Notes under the pieces: generated by a model
What the model was told of the DNA's origin: nothing
The model's database searches: none
The model's input: only the letters and a program-made list of their open reading frames with translations
Made by a program: the position numbers and the translations under genes
Source: Hyphomicrobiales bacterium
Lineage (GTDB): Bacteria > Pseudomonadota > Alphaproteobacteria > Rhizobiales > Rhizobiaceae
DNA: 64,000 bases
NCBI GenBank assembly: GCA_900471605.1
Contig: UCEY01000044.1
Location: 124,001 to 188,000 of the forward strand
Direction: 5' to 3'
Part shown: positions 17,313-26,186 of the stretch, in pieces
Position numbering within the stretch: position 1 is the first letter of the stretch
Layout of the letters: every line of letters starts with the position of its first letter

Positions 17313-18752
17313 GTGGCCGACACGATCCGTTTCTTGAAGCCTCGCGAGGCGGTGCTGTCGCGCCGGGCAGCGATCATTGCCGATCTCACCGATCTCCTGC
17401 CGCCGGAATGCCTGGTGCATGAGGCCCGCGAGCTGGTGCCGTTCGAGACCGATGCGTTCGTCTCCTACCGCCGCCTGCCGCTCGCCGTCGCCCTGCCGAA
17501 AACGACGGCGCAGGTGGCCGCCGTGATGAAATACTGTCATCGCTACGGCATTCCCGTCGTGCCGCGCGGTGCTGGCACTTCGCTGTCGGGAGGCGCCATC
17601 CCGCAGGAGGATGCGGTCGTGCTCGGCCTTTCCAAGATGTCGCGCATCCTCGAGGTCGACTACGCAAACCGCACCGCCACGGTGCAGGCCGGCGTCACCA
17701 ATCTCAACATTTCCGAAGCGGTCGGCATCGACGGCTTTTTCTATGCGCCGGACCCGAGTTCGCAGCTCGCCTGCACGATCGGCGGCAATATCGGCATGAA
17801 TTCCGGCGGCGCCCACTGTCTGAAATACGGTGTCACCACCAACAACCTGCTGGGCGTGAAGATGGTGCTGGTCGACGGTACGGTGATCGAGCTCGGCGGC
17901 AAGCATCTCGACGCGGCCGGTTACGATCTGCTTGGCCTGGTCTGCGGTTCGGAAGGCCAGCTCGGTATCGTGACGGAAGCCGTCGTGCGGCTGATCGCCA
18001 AGCCGGAAGGCGCCCGCCCGGTCCTGTTCGGCTTCGACACCTCGGAACATGCTGGTGCCTGCGTCGCCGATATCATCGGCTCCGGCATCATCCCGGTCGC
18101 CATCGAGTTCATGGACAAGCCGGCGATTGAGATCTGCGAGGCATTCGCGCATGCGGGTTATCCTCTCGACGTGGAGGCACTGCTGATCGTCGAAGTGGAA
18201 GGCTCAGAAGCCGAGATGGAGGCGATGCTGAAAGCCATCGTCGAGATCGCCGGCCGCCATGGCGTCAAGACCGTGCGCGAAAGCCAGTCGGCGACCGAAG
18301 CGGCGCTGATCTGGAAGGGCCGCAAGTCCGCCTTCGGCGCCACCGGCCGTATTGCCGATTATATCTGCATGGACGGCACGGTGCCGCTCGGCAAGCTTTC
18401 CTATGTGCTCAACAAGACCTCCGAGATCGTCGACCGTTTCGGGCTGCGGGTCGCCAATGTCTTCCATGCGGGCGACGGCAACATGCATCCGCTGATCCTG
18501 TTCAACGCCAACGACCCCGAGGATGCGGCCAGGGCCGAAGAAGCGGGCAACGAGATCCTGAAACTCTGCGTCGATGCCGGCGGCTGCCTGACCGGCGAAC
18601 ACGGCGTCGGCATCGAGAAACGCGACCTGATGCGCCACCAGTATTCCGAGGCCGATCTCAACCAGCAGATGGCTGTGCGTTCCGCCTTCGACGAAGACTG
18701 GATCCTCAACCCGTCGAAAGTCTTCCCGCTGGATGGACGGCCCGCCGCATGA
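17313..18752 (+). CDS. glcD: Glycolate oxidase, FAD subunit GlcD
   Basis: 479-aa FAD-linked oxidase (VAO/PCMH fold) that oxidises glycolate to glyoxylate with GlcE and GlcF. The FAD-binding segments VPRGAGTSLSGGAI and IGGNIGMNSGGAHCLKYGVT are at about residues 85-180, and the C-terminal cap has HAGDGNMHP and GGCLTGEHGVGIEKR. The GTG start at 17313 is supported by AGGAGGG at 17302-17308. The first gene of glcDEF; it overlaps glcE by four bases. Confidence 0.96.
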   Translation: MADTIRFLKPREAVLSRRAAIIADLTDLLPPECLVHEARELVPFETDAFVSYRRLPLAVALPKTTAQVAAVMKYCHRYGIPVVPRGAGTSLSGGAIPQEDAVVLGLSKMSRILEVDYANRTATVQAGVTNLNISEAVGIDGFFYAPDPSSQLACTIGGNIGMNSGGAHCLKYGVTTNNLLGVKMVLVDGTVIELGGKHLDAAGYDLLGLVCGSEGQLGIVTEAVVRLIAKPEGARPVLFGFDTSEHAGACVADIIGSGIIPVAIEFMDKPAIEICEAFAHAGYPLDVEALLIVEVEGSEAEMEAMLKAIVEIAGRHGVKTVRESQSATEAALIWKGRKSAFGATGRIADYICMDGTVPLGKLSYVLNKTSEIVDRFGLRVANVFHAGDGNMHPLILFNANDPEDAARAEEAGNEILKLCVDAGGCLTGEHGVGIEKRDLMRHQYSEADLNQQMAVRSAFDEDWILNPSKVFPLDGRPAA

Positions 18753-19945
18753 CGCTGATACCGAATTCCGAAACGGACGCAGCATATGTCATCCGCAATG
18801 CGGCCAGCGAGGGCAAGAAGCTTGCGCTATGCGGCGGTAACACCCGCGCCGGTTTCGGCAACGCCGCCGAGCCTGCAGAAATGGTGAGCTCGACCGGCCT
18901 TTCCGGCATCGTCGATTATGAGCCGGCGGAAATGGTGATGACGGTGAAAGCCGGCACGCCGGTCGCCGAGATCGAGGCGGCGCTTGCCGCCAACCGCCAG
19001 ATGATGGCTTTCGAGCCGATGGACCACCGCGGCGTCATGGGCACGCTCGGCGAACCGACGATCGGCGGCGTGTTCGCCGCCAATGTCTCCGGCCCGCGCC
19101 GGTTCGTGTCCGGGGCTGCCCGCGACAGCCTGCTTGGCATCCGGTTCATCAACGGCCGCGGCGAGCCGATCCGCGCCGGTGGGCGGGTGATGAAGAACGT
19201 CACCGGCCTCGATCTGGTCAAGCTTTTGGCCGGCTCGCATGGCACGCTCGGTTTCCTGACCGAAGTGACTTTCCGGGTGCTGCCGGTGCCGCAGACGGTG
19301 GAAACCATCGTCATTTCCGGTCTCGACGACGCGGCCGCCGCAAAGGCGATGGCGGCGGCGATGGCGCTGCCGGTCGAAGTGTCGGGCGCCGCACACCTGC
19401 CGCAGACCGTTCGTTTCCGTTTCCTCGGCGGCGGTTTGCCGGCCGGCGAGGCGACTGTTCTGCGCATTGAGGGTCTTGACGCTTCCGTTGCCGTGCGGGC
19501 TGAAAAACTGGCCGCCGTCATGGAGGCATTTGGCCCGGTCTCGCGGCTCGGCCTGGAGGAGAGCCAAACACTCTGGCGGCAGATCCGCGATGTCTATCCC
19601 TATTCGGATGGGACTTTGAAACCCGTCTGGCGCGTCTCCATTGCCCCCTCGGCAGGGCACCAGCTGGTCGCAGCGCTCCGGCTCGAAGCCGGGGTCGATG
19701 CTTTTTACGATTGGCAGGGCGGACTGGTCTGGATGCGGATGGAAGCCGATCCGGAGGCAGAACTGCTGCGCCGCTACATCCGAGCTCTCGGCGGCGGCCA
19801 TGCGACGCTGATGCGGGCATCGGACGCCGTGCGCGCCCAGACGCAGGCTTTCGAGCCGCAGCCGGATGCGGTCGCGGCACTCTCGGCCCGCGTCAAACAG
19901 AAGCTCGACCCGGCGGGGATCTTTTGCCCGGGCAAGATGGGGTGA
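18749..19945 (+). CDS. glcE: Glycolate oxidase, FAD-binding subunit GlcE
   Basis: 398 aa. Smaller FAD-binding partner of GlcD with the same PCMH fold: AEMVMTVKAGTPVAEIEAAL, then GTLGEPTIGGVFAANVSGPR and GGRVMKNVTGLDLVKLLAGS. It is start-stop coupled to glcD (ATGA) and is needed with GlcD and GlcF for glycolate oxidase activity. The C-terminus (LDPAGIFCPGKMG) is family-typical. Confidence 0.95.
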   Translation: MTLIPNSETDAAYVIRNAASEGKKLALCGGNTRAGFGNAAEPAEMVSSTGLSGIVDYEPAEMVMTVKAGTPVAEIEAALAANRQMMAFEPMDHRGVMGTLGEPTIGGVFAANVSGPRRFVSGAARDSLLGIRFINGRGEPIRAGGRVMKNVTGLDLVKLLAGSHGTLGFLTEVTFRVLPVPQTVETIVISGLDDAAAAKAMAAAMALPVEVSGAAHLPQTVRFRFLGGGLPAGEATVLRIEGLDASVAVRAEKLAAVMEAFGPVSRLGLEESQTLWRQIRDVYPYSDGTLKPVWRVSIAPSAGHQLVAALRLEAGVDAFYDWQGGLVWMRMEADPEAELLRRYIRALGGGHATLMRASDAVRAQTQAFEPQPDAVAALSARVKQKLDPAGIFCPGKMG

Positions 19946-19971
19946 ATACGGCCATGGCAATGTTTCCGTCT

Positions 19972-20130
19972 CAGCCCCCTCTGTCCTGCCGGACATCTCC
20001 CCCTCAAGGGGGGAGATTGAACTGGAGCAACGTTTCGCCCCTCTCGACGGTATTGGTGGAAACGACGCCCGTGCTTCCTGCCGATCTCCCCCCTCGAGGG
20101 GGAGATGTCCGGCAGGACAGAGGGGGGCTG
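19972..20130. repeat. Palindromic intergenic repeat between glcE and glcF
   Basis: Two near-perfect inverted arms, 19972-20003 and 20098-20130 (about 32 bp, differing by one C/G in the homopolymer), flank a 94-bp centre. Each arm ends in its own smaller C-run/G-run palindrome (CTCCCCCT...AGGGGGGAG type). The composition and the CTGTCCTGCCGGACATCTCC core look like the dispersed palindromic elements of Rhizobiales intergenic regions. The element fills most of the 239-bp glcE-glcF gap and has no coding content. Confidence 0.75.
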
Positions 20131-20184
20131 GCGGAACGCATAGCCGTCGGTGAACATGCAATGTCCGCGAGGGGTAGCCAATAA

Positions 20185-21489
20185 ATGCAAACCAACTTCA
20201 CCCTCGCTCAGCTCGCCGATCCGCATGTGGCCGAATCCGAACAGATCCTGCGCCGCTGCGTACATTGCGGCTTCTGCACCGCCACCTGTCCGACCTACGT
20301 GACGCTAGGCAACGAGCTCGACAGCCCGCGCGGGCGCATCTATCTCATCAAGGACATGCTGGAAAACGGCCGTGCGGCGGATGAGGAAGTGGTCACCCAT
20401 ATCGACCGCTGCCTCTCCTGCCTTGCCTGCGTCACCACCTGTCCCTCGGGCGTCGACTACATGCACCTGGTCGACCATGCCCGCATCCATATCGAGAATA
20501 CCTACCGGCGCCCGCTGATCGACCGGCTGATCCGCAACCTGCTCGCGGCCGTGCTGCCTTATCCCGCCCGCTTCCGCACCGCGCTCGGTTTCGCAAGACT
20601 GGGCCGCCCCTTCGCACCGCTCCTGAAGCGCGCTTCGGCGCTAAGGCCTTTGGGGGCAATGCTCGATCTCGCGCCGAGATCCCCCGCCAGGGCTTCGGAT
20701 TCGGCAAAACCCGGCACACGCATCCCCGAGGCCGGGAAGCGCGGCCGCGTTGCGATCCTGTCGGGTTGCGCCCAGCCGGTGCTCGATCCGGGCATCAACG
20801 AGGCGACGCTCCGGCTTCTCGCCAGGCTGGGTGTCGAAGTGGTGGTGCCAGAGGGCGAGGGTTGCTGCGGCGCGCTCGTGCATCACATGGGCCGCGAGGA
20901 ACAGGCGCTCGACTTCGCCCGCCGCAACGTCGATGTCTGGACGCGCGAGATCGACAAGGGCGGGCTCGATGCGATCATCATCACCGCGTCCGGCTGCGGC
21001 ACGACGATCAAGGATTACGGCCATATGCTCCGCCTCGATCCCGCCTACGCTGAAAAGGCCGCGAGGGTCTCAGGCCTTGCCAAGGATATCACCGAGTATC
21101 TTTCGACGCTCGATCTGCCGCGGCTGGAGCCGAAACGGCTCAACGTCGCCTACCACTCCGCCTGTTCGATGCAGCACGGCCAGAAGATCACCATGGCGCC
21201 GAAGAACCTCCTGAAGGCGGCGGGCTTCACCGTCCGCGATCCGGGCGAGGGGCATCTCTGCTGCGGCTCCGCCGGCACCTACAACATCCTGCAGCCGGAA
21301 ATCTCGGCGCAGTTGAAGGCCCGCAAGGTGAGGAATATCGAGGCGACCAAGGCCGATGTGATCGCCACCGGCAATATCGGCTGCATCACCCAGATCGCCT
21401 CCGGCACCGCAATCCCGATCCTGCACACGGTCGAGCTTCTGGACTGGGCCTATGGCGGCCCGAAGCCGGAAAAGATCCCGGCCAGATAA
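20185..21489 (+). CDS. glcF: Glycolate oxidase iron-sulfur subunit GlcF
   Basis: 434 aa with two N-terminal 4Fe-4S motifs, CVHCGFCTATCP at about residues 29-40 and CLSCLACVTTCPSG at about 79-92, followed by two CCG (heterodisulfide-reductase-like) domains with GEGCCGALVHHMG and EGHLCCGSAGTYN. It carries electrons from GlcDE to the quinone pool. Same strand as glcDE but separated by 239 bp containing a palindromic repeat, which could attenuate or process the transcript. A strong terminator follows. Confidence 0.95.
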   Translation: MQTNFTLAQLADPHVAESEQILRRCVHCGFCTATCPTYVTLGNELDSPRGRIYLIKDMLENGRAADEEVVTHIDRCLSCLACVTTCPSGVDYMHLVDHARIHIENTYRRPLIDRLIRNLLAAVLPYPARFRTALGFARLGRPFAPLLKRASALRPLGAMLDLAPRSPARASDSAKPGTRIPEAGKRGRVAILSGCAQPVLDPGINEATLRLLARLGVEVVVPEGEGCCGALVHHMGREEQALDFARRNVDVWTREIDKGGLDAIIITASGCGTTIKDYGHMLRLDPAYAEKAARVSGLAKDITEYLSTLDLPRLEPKRLNVAYHSACSMQHGQKITMAPKNLLKAAGFTVRDPGEGHLCCGSAGTYNILQPEISAQLKARKVRNIEATKADVIATGNIGCITQIASGTAIPILHTVELLDWAYGGPKPEKIPAR

Positions 21490-21501
21490 GTTGGGTCCAA
21501 C

Positions 21502-21529
21502 AAAAAAGCCGGCGAAATCGCCGGCTTTT
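21502..21529. terminator. Bidirectional terminator between glcF and the OMP gene
   Basis: AAAAAAGCCGGCGA-AAT-TCGCCGGCTTTT forms a 10-bp stem with A-run and T-run on either side. It can serve glcF on the plus strand and the convergent outer-membrane protein gene on the minus strand. Confidence 0.85.
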
Positions 21530-21549
21530 GTCGTCGAGGGTATTAAGCC

Positions 21550-22281
21550 TCAGAACTTGTAGGAGACGCCGAGGTTGATGGCGTGCGTCAGGATGTTGGT
21601 CTTCAGCGAAGCGCCGCTGTCGATGTCCACATCCACGAACGAGTAGTTGCCCTTGTATTCGGCAAAGCCCGACCACTTTTCGGTGAACTGGTAACGAATG
21701 CCGGCCTGGGCCTGCAGCGTTGCGCCGCCGAACTGGTATTCGAAGGTGCGGCCCGAAGCGCGGGTCACTTCGACATGCGGGACGTTGATACCGACACCGG
21801 CACCGACGTAAGGCGTCCACTTGCTGCCTTCGATCGGGAACTTGTAGAGCGCGTTCAGCGTCAGCAGGTTAAGGCCGTCGGTGAATTCGAAGACGCTCCA
21901 GCCGCCAGCCTTGACCATGGTTTCGTCATCGGCATAGACCTTGGCGTGGGTGTAATCGAGCGAGACACCCCAGTTCGTCAGGGCGCCGCCGTCGAACCAG
22001 TAGGTGCCGCGGATACCCCAGTAGGGCGGCATCTGGAAGGGATTGGTATCCCAGCCGGCTGCGAAGTCAGGACCGTCCGAGACGTCGACATGGGAATGCG
22101 GCGCGAATTCGTAACCGCCGTAAACCGAGATTTCGAAACCGCCGGTGCTGGCCGGAGCCACATAGGCCGGCGCGGCAGGAGCGGTGGTCGGAGCCAGGTC
22201 GGCCGCTTGAGCCGGGGCAACATAGGCAAGACCAGCTGTGAGAAGCGTGGATGCGAAGGCGAAGGAAATAATTTTGCGCAT
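21550..22281 (-). CDS. Outer-membrane beta-barrel protein (Omp25/31-like)
   Basis: 243 aa with a Sec signal peptide (MRKIISFAFASTLLTAGLAY, then APAQA) and an 8-stranded barrel-type mature sequence of alternating aromatic/polar strands ending in a terminal Phe (GVSYKF), the BAM recognition signal. Strand-like segments include FEISVYGGYEF, WGIRGTYWF and WTPYVGAGVGINV. It resembles the small opacity-type porin-like proteins abundant in Rhizobiales. The Pro/Ala-rich linker after the signal (TTAPAAPAYVAPA) is common there. Structural or adhesin role; not an enzyme by appearance. Confidence 0.88.
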   Translation of the reverse strand: MRKIISFAFASTLLTAGLAYVAPAQAADLAPTTAPAAPAYVAPASTGGFEISVYGGYEFAPHSHVDVSDGPDFAAGWDTNPFQMPPYWGIRGTYWFDGGALTNWGVSLDYTHAKVYADDETMVKAGGWSVFEFTDGLNLLTLNALYKFPIEGSKWTPYVGAGVGINVPHVEVTRASGRTFEYQFGGATLQAQAGIRYQFTEKWSGFAEYKGNYSFVDVDIDSGASLKTNILTHAINLGVSYKF

Positions 22282-22419
22282 GAATCAGCCTGCAGGGAGG
22301 GACGTTGGCTTTTTTGATGACTCAATGTTTAGCGGCGGATGCTTCGCCGGTCTGTGCTTTTTTTGCACCAGTCGCCGACGAAGCTAAGCCGGTTATGGTT
22401 AATGAAATCTAAACCTATG

Positions 22420-22444
22420 AAAAAGAGCGGCTTTTGCCGCTCTT
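22420..22444 (-). terminator. Terminator of the first L,D-transpeptidase gene
   Basis: Read on the minus strand, AGAGCGGC-AAAA-GCCGCTCT is followed by TTTTTC, 22 bases after the stop codon of the L,D-transpeptidase gene. Confidence 0.8.
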
Positions 22445-22465
22445 CCGGATTCCATCTGCGACGAT

Positions 22466-23173
22466 TTAGCCGCCGAAAATCGTGCCGAAGATATCGATCC
22501 CGCGATCTTCGAAATCGACATTCCCCTGCCGGTTGCCGGGGCCGATGACGATCACCTTGGTGCCGATATCGGCGCGCGCATAAAGATGCTCGACATCCTT
22601 GTTCATCATGCGGATGCAGCCGGACGACATGTTGAGACCGATCGTCCATGGCTGGTTGGTGCCGTGGATGCGGAAGATCGTGTCGCGGCCGCCCTTGTAG
22701 AGATACATGGCGCGGGCGCCGAGCGGGTTGTCGATGCCGCCTTCCTGTACGGCCGGCAGGATACGGCCAGCGCGGCGTTCGCGCACGCGCATTTCGGCCG
22801 GCGGCGTCCAGGACGGCCATTCCGCCTTGCGGCCGACATTAACGACGCCCGACCAGCCGAACCCCTCGCGCCCGACGCCGATGCCGTAGCGGGTCGCCCG
22901 GTTGGGCCCTTCGATATAGTAGAGGAACTTGTTGTTGGTATCGACGATGATCGTGCCGGGCTTTTCGGTCGACGAGAAGCGTACCATGCGGCGCTTGAAT
23001 TCTTCCGGCACTTCCCGCGGCATCGCGACCAGCGTCACGTCGCTCGACGGGTTTCCGACAAACGGGGCTGCCGGGCTGATCGCGCTGGCATGTCCGGCGG
23101 TAAAGAAGATCGCTCCAGCCATTCCCATGGCCATCGCAAGGACCTTGCTTGTCCTCATTCCCCCAACTCTCAT
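22466..23173 (-). CDS. L,D-transpeptidase (YkuD domain), copy 1
   Basis: 235 aa, exported: positively charged start, then a hydrophobic signal (VLAMAMGMAGAIFFTAGHAS). The YkuD catalytic domain spans roughly residues 75-215 with the active-site segment MSSGCIRMMNKD (catalytic Cys in SGC) preceded by FRIHGTNQP. Forms 3-3 crosslinks in peptidoglycan or anchors proteins to it. The ATG at 23173 has AGGAG six bases upstream; ATG 23158 and TTG 23179 are alternatives. Paralogous to the next minus-strand gene (see copy 2). Confidence 0.9.
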   Translation of the reverse strand: MRVGGMRTSKVLAMAMGMAGAIFFTAGHASAISPAAPFVGNPSSDVTLVAMPREVPEEFKRRMVRFSSTEKPGTIIVDTNNKFLYYIEGPNRATRYGIGVGREGFGWSGVVNVGRKAEWPSWTPPAEMRVRERRAGRILPAVQEGGIDNPLGARAMYLYKGGRDTIFRIHGTNQPWTIGLNMSSGCIRMMNKDVEHLYARADIGTKVIVIGPGNRQGNVDFEDRGIDIFGTIFGG

Positions 23174-23319
23174 TCCCAACTCCTCTCCGATCTGGTGAAC
23201 GGCGGAGGCTAACCGACTTGGACGTCAAAACAAGCGGGAGCAGTATAATAAAGAAGATGCGATGGTCAGAAGGCGGCGAGACTGTGTCTCCGCCGCCTCA
23301 CCTTCGGGACTGGCCGGCG

Positions 23320-24111
23320 TTACATGACGATGACCTTGGTGCCGACGTTCACCCGCTCGTAAAGATCCGTCACATCTTCGTTGCGCATGCGGATGCAGCC
23401 GGAGGAGACCGCGCTGCCGATCGTCCAGGGCGCGTTGGTGCCGTGGATGCGATAGAGGGTCGAGCCGAGATACATGGCGCGGGCGCCGAGCGGGTTCTCC
23501 GGTCCGCCGTCCATGCGGGCCGGCAGGTAGTGACCCTTGACCGCTTCGCGCTGGATCATTTCCGAAGGCGGCGTCCAATCCGGCCACTCGGCTTTGCGGG
23601 TTACCTTGTGTTCGCCGGCCCATTCAAAACCCGGCTTGCCGACGCCGACGCCGTAGCGGCGGGCCTGCCCGTTGCCCGTGACCAGATAGAGGAAGCGGTT
23701 GTTGGTATCGATGACGATCGTGCCGGCCCTCTCCTTGGTGTCGTAGGCGACGGTCTGGGGCAGAAACTGCGGTTCGATCTGGCTGCGGACCGGCTGTGGC
23801 CGCATCGCCACCGGCTGGACGGGCGAGCGATCGAAAATGCCGCGGCGAACCATCGGCTGCGGCTCGCGCTGCTGGTAGGCTTCACGCTCTCGGTAGACTT
23901 CACGCTGTTGGTAGACCGCGCGCGGCTGGGCGGCCTGGCGCGGATAGACGACCGGGCGGCCGTTCGGGCCGGCAAGCTGCATCACCCACGGGGCGGCAAG
24001 ATCGGGGCTCAGCACCACCGGCGGACGCTCGCGATAGCGGTCCTGCGCAAGGGCAGCGGTACTGGAAAAAGCAGCGGCAAGGCTAAAAGCCAGAAAAAGG
24101 GTTTTCTTCAT
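23320..24111 (-). CDS. L,D-transpeptidase (YkuD domain), copy 2
   Basis: 263 aa with signal peptide MKKTLFLAFSLAAAFSSTAA. A Gln/Arg/Tyr-rich linker with repeated QQRE/REREAYQQRE motifs spans about residues 60-105, ahead of a C-terminal YkuD domain with VSSGCIRMRNEDV. The domain closely parallels copy 1: both share TIVIDTNN, IHGTN, PWTIG and NPLGARAMYL. The repetitive linker probably spans the periplasm or reaches peptidoglycan. The start was moved to MKKTL, four codons inside the longest frame, because it begins the signal peptide. Confidence 0.9.
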   Translation of the reverse strand: MKKTLFLAFSLAAAFSSTAALAQDRYRERPPVVLSPDLAAPWVMQLAGPNGRPVVYPRQAAQPRAVYQQREVYREREAYQQREPQPMVRRGIFDRSPVQPVAMRPQPVRSQIEPQFLPQTVAYDTKERAGTIVIDTNNRFLYLVTGNGQARRYGVGVGKPGFEWAGEHKVTRKAEWPDWTPPSEMIQREAVKGHYLPARMDGGPENPLGARAMYLGSTLYRIHGTNAPWTIGSAVSSGCIRMRNEDVTDLYERVNVGTKVIVM

Positions 24112-24352
24112 GATCGGATCCACTCGTTACAAATCACCGACCGGACGCCCCTCAAACACTGGATAACTGGCGTCGGTGTTGACGAACATGGTGACCACGA
24201 GGTGAAAGCGAATGGTAAACGGGTGGAACATTGGAAGCAGGCCGGCCTATAAACCTTTTGGCAGGGTTACCGCCCGGTTTTGAAACATGGTTGACCGATG
24301 TTAAAGCCGACGGAAACCCTGTTAACCAAAGGGTCTGGACCAAGGAGCAGGA

Positions 24353-24982
24353 ATGGAAAAGGCGGGAATCATCGTCGGCGAAGACGGCAGGGCGCGGTGC
24401 GCCTGGCATGGCGGCCTGGAAGACTACCGGCGCTATCACGACGAGGAATGGGGCCGGCCGGTGACGGACGATATCCGCTTGTTCGAAAAGATCTGCCTCG
24501 AAGGTTTTCAGTCCGGCCTGTCCTGGCTGACGATCCTCAGGAAGCGCGAGAATTTCCGCGCCGCCTTCGCCGGTTTCGATTTTGTCGAGGTCGCGCAGTT
24601 CGGCGAGGCCGATATCGCCCGCTGCCTCGCCGATGCGGGCATCATCCGCCATCGCGGCAAGATCGTCTCGACCATCAACAATGCCGCCCGCGCCGTCGAG
24701 CTCCGCGACGAATTCGGCTCGCTCGCCAGATTCTTCTGGAGTTTCGAGCCGGGCCCGCATCTGCGCCCCGCGGTGATGGATCTCGCCACGCTCAGGGCCA
24801 ATCCCACCACGCCGGTATCGGTGCAATTGTCGAAAGCCTTGAAGAAGCGCGGCTGGACATTCGTCGGTCCGACCACCGTCTACGCCTTCATGCAGGCCAT
24901 GGGCATGGTCAACGACCATCTCGACGGCTGTTTCTGCCAGCCCGAGGTCGATGCGTTGAGGCTGAAATTCAAGCGCCCGTGA
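24353..24982 (+). CDS. tag: DNA-3-methyladenine glycosylase I
   Basis: 209-aa HhH-family glycosylase that removes 3-methyladenine from alkylated DNA. Family landmarks: the N-terminal RCAWHGG and YRRYHDEEWGRPV, then GLSWLTILRKRENFR and the C-terminal VNDHLDGCFC holding zinc-ligand His and Cys residues. Length is a little over the E. coli enzyme. The 3' end overlaps the convergent HAD gene by 14 bases. Confidence 0.95.
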   Translation: MEKAGIIVGEDGRARCAWHGGLEDYRRYHDEEWGRPVTDDIRLFEKICLEGFQSGLSWLTILRKRENFRAAFAGFDFVEVAQFGEADIARCLADAGIIRHRGKIVSTINNAARAVELRDEFGSLARFFWSFEPGPHLRPAVMDLATLRANPTTPVSVQLSKALKKRGWTFVGPTTVYAFMQAMGMVNDHLDGCFCQPEVDALRLKFKRP

Positions 24983-25673
24983 TCTTTGAGATCACCGAAG
25001 TCAGTTCGCCGAGATGGTCGATCTGGCGGAAGCGCGGCGCTGTCGTCGGCGCGTCCACATGTTCCAGAACCCAGGTCAGCGCATGCGGCACGAATACGCC
25101 GTAGCTTCCGGCCGCGATCGCCGGCACGATGTCGGATTTCAGCGAATTGCCGACCATCATCGCCCGTTCCGGCCCGTCCGCGACCTTCGAGAAAATGCGG
25201 CGATAGGTGGTGGCGGTCTTGTCGCTGACGATCTCTACCGCATCGAAGAAATCCCCGAGGCCCGATTGCGCCAGCTTGCGCTCCTGGTCGAACAGGTCGC
25301 CCTTGGTGATCAGCACCAGCAGATATTCCCCGTTCAAGGCCTCCAGCGTCTCTTCCACATGCGGCAGGGTTTCCACCGGATGGCGCAGAAGGTCGCGACC
25401 GATATCGAGGATTTCGCCGATGATCCTGGTCGGCACCTTGCCGTCGGTGATCTCGATCGCCGTCTCGATCATCGACAGGGTGAAACCCTTGATGCCGAAG
25501 CCGTAATGGGAAAGATTGCGTTTTTCCGCGTCCAGCAGCCGCTCCGAGATATGAGCGCCTTCGGCGAACTGGCCGAGCAGCTTGGCGAAGTGTTCCTCCG
25601 TCAGCCGGTAATATTGTTCGTTTTGCCAGAGCGTATCGTCGGCATCGAAGCCGATTGCGGTAATCGGGCGCAT
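24969..25673 (-). CDS. HAD-superfamily hydrolase
   Basis: 234-aa phosphatase-like protein: motif I IGFDADDTLWQNE, motif II-like LVLITKG, and a motif III/IV segment VGNSLKSDIVPAIAAG. An alpha-helical cap lies between residues about 20 and 90. The start at 25673 (MRPITAIGFDADDTLW) places motif I at the N-terminus and is preceded by GGAGG; a 16-codon upstream extension lacks any motif. Substrate unknown. Convergent overlap with tag. Confidence 0.88.
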   Translation of the reverse strand: MRPITAIGFDADDTLWQNEQYYRLTEEHFAKLLGQFAEGAHISERLLDAEKRNLSHYGFGIKGFTLSMIETAIEITDGKVPTRIIGEILDIGRDLLRHPVETLPHVEETLEALNGEYLLVLITKGDLFDQERKLAQSGLGDFFDAVEIVSDKTATTYRRIFSKVADGPERAMMVGNSLKSDIVPAIAAGSYGVFVPHALTWVLEHVDAPTTAPRFRQIDHLGELTSVISKITGA

Positions 25674-25700
25674 GGAACTGCCTCCACCCGCTGATATGGC

Positions 25701-25740
25701 GAAAAACGAAGCGCCGGGCAAGACGAAAGCCTGCCCGGCA
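25701..25740 (-). terminator. Terminator of the DUF305 gene
   Basis: On the minus strand the stem GCCGGGCA ... TGCCCGGC (8 bp, 11-base loop) is followed within a few bases by CGTTTTTC. It lies downstream of the DUF305 stop at 25760. Confidence 0.55.
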
Positions 25741-25759
25741 CCATTATCATCAGGACTTG

Positions 25760-26131
25760 TTACTTGCCGTGCGCCCTCAGCCAGGCCTGCATGTTGGCAA
25801 TTTCCGCCTCCTGCGCCTTGATGACGGCTTCGGCGAGCTTGCGGATTTCCGGATCCTTGCCATGCGCAAGCTCGACCTTGGCCATGTCGATGGCGCCCTG
25901 ATGATGCGGGATCATGCTGCGGACGAAGTCCGCATCCGTATCACCGGAATACTTGATCGCCATGTCCTTGTGCATTTTGGCGTTCGCACCTTCGAATGCC
26001 TTGGTGGAGGGGCTGCCGGCTGTCGACATGCCCATCTTGGAGTGGTCCATGCCCTTCATCTCCTGCGCGGCGAGCGGGCCGGCGAGGAGAGCGGAGAGGG
26101 CGGTGGTCATGAGAATGATTTTCGTAGACAT
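25760..26131 (-). CDS. DUF305 family periplasmic protein
   Basis: 123 aa with a Sec signal peptide (IILMTTALSALLAGPLAAQ) and a Met/His-rich mature start (EMKGMDHSKMGMS). The DUF305 core FVRSMIPHHQGAIDMAKVEL contains the diagnostic HHQGAI. DUF305 proteins are four-helix, ferritin-like in fold, and are often found with copper or other metal-handling genes, so metal binding is likely but unproven. It lies 55 bases downstream of a His/Cys-rich gene and probably shares its transcript. Confidence 0.88.
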   Translation of the reverse strand: MSTKIILMTTALSALLAGPLAAQEMKGMDHSKMGMSTAGSPSTKAFEGANAKMHKDMAIKYSGDTDADFVRSMIPHHQGAIDMAKVELAHGKDPEIRKLAEAVIKAQEAEIANMQAWLRAHGK

Positions 26132-26186
26132 AGTTTTCCTTTTCCGTGTCCGACAAAATTTGATGATGAGGTGGATCTAAATTCCG

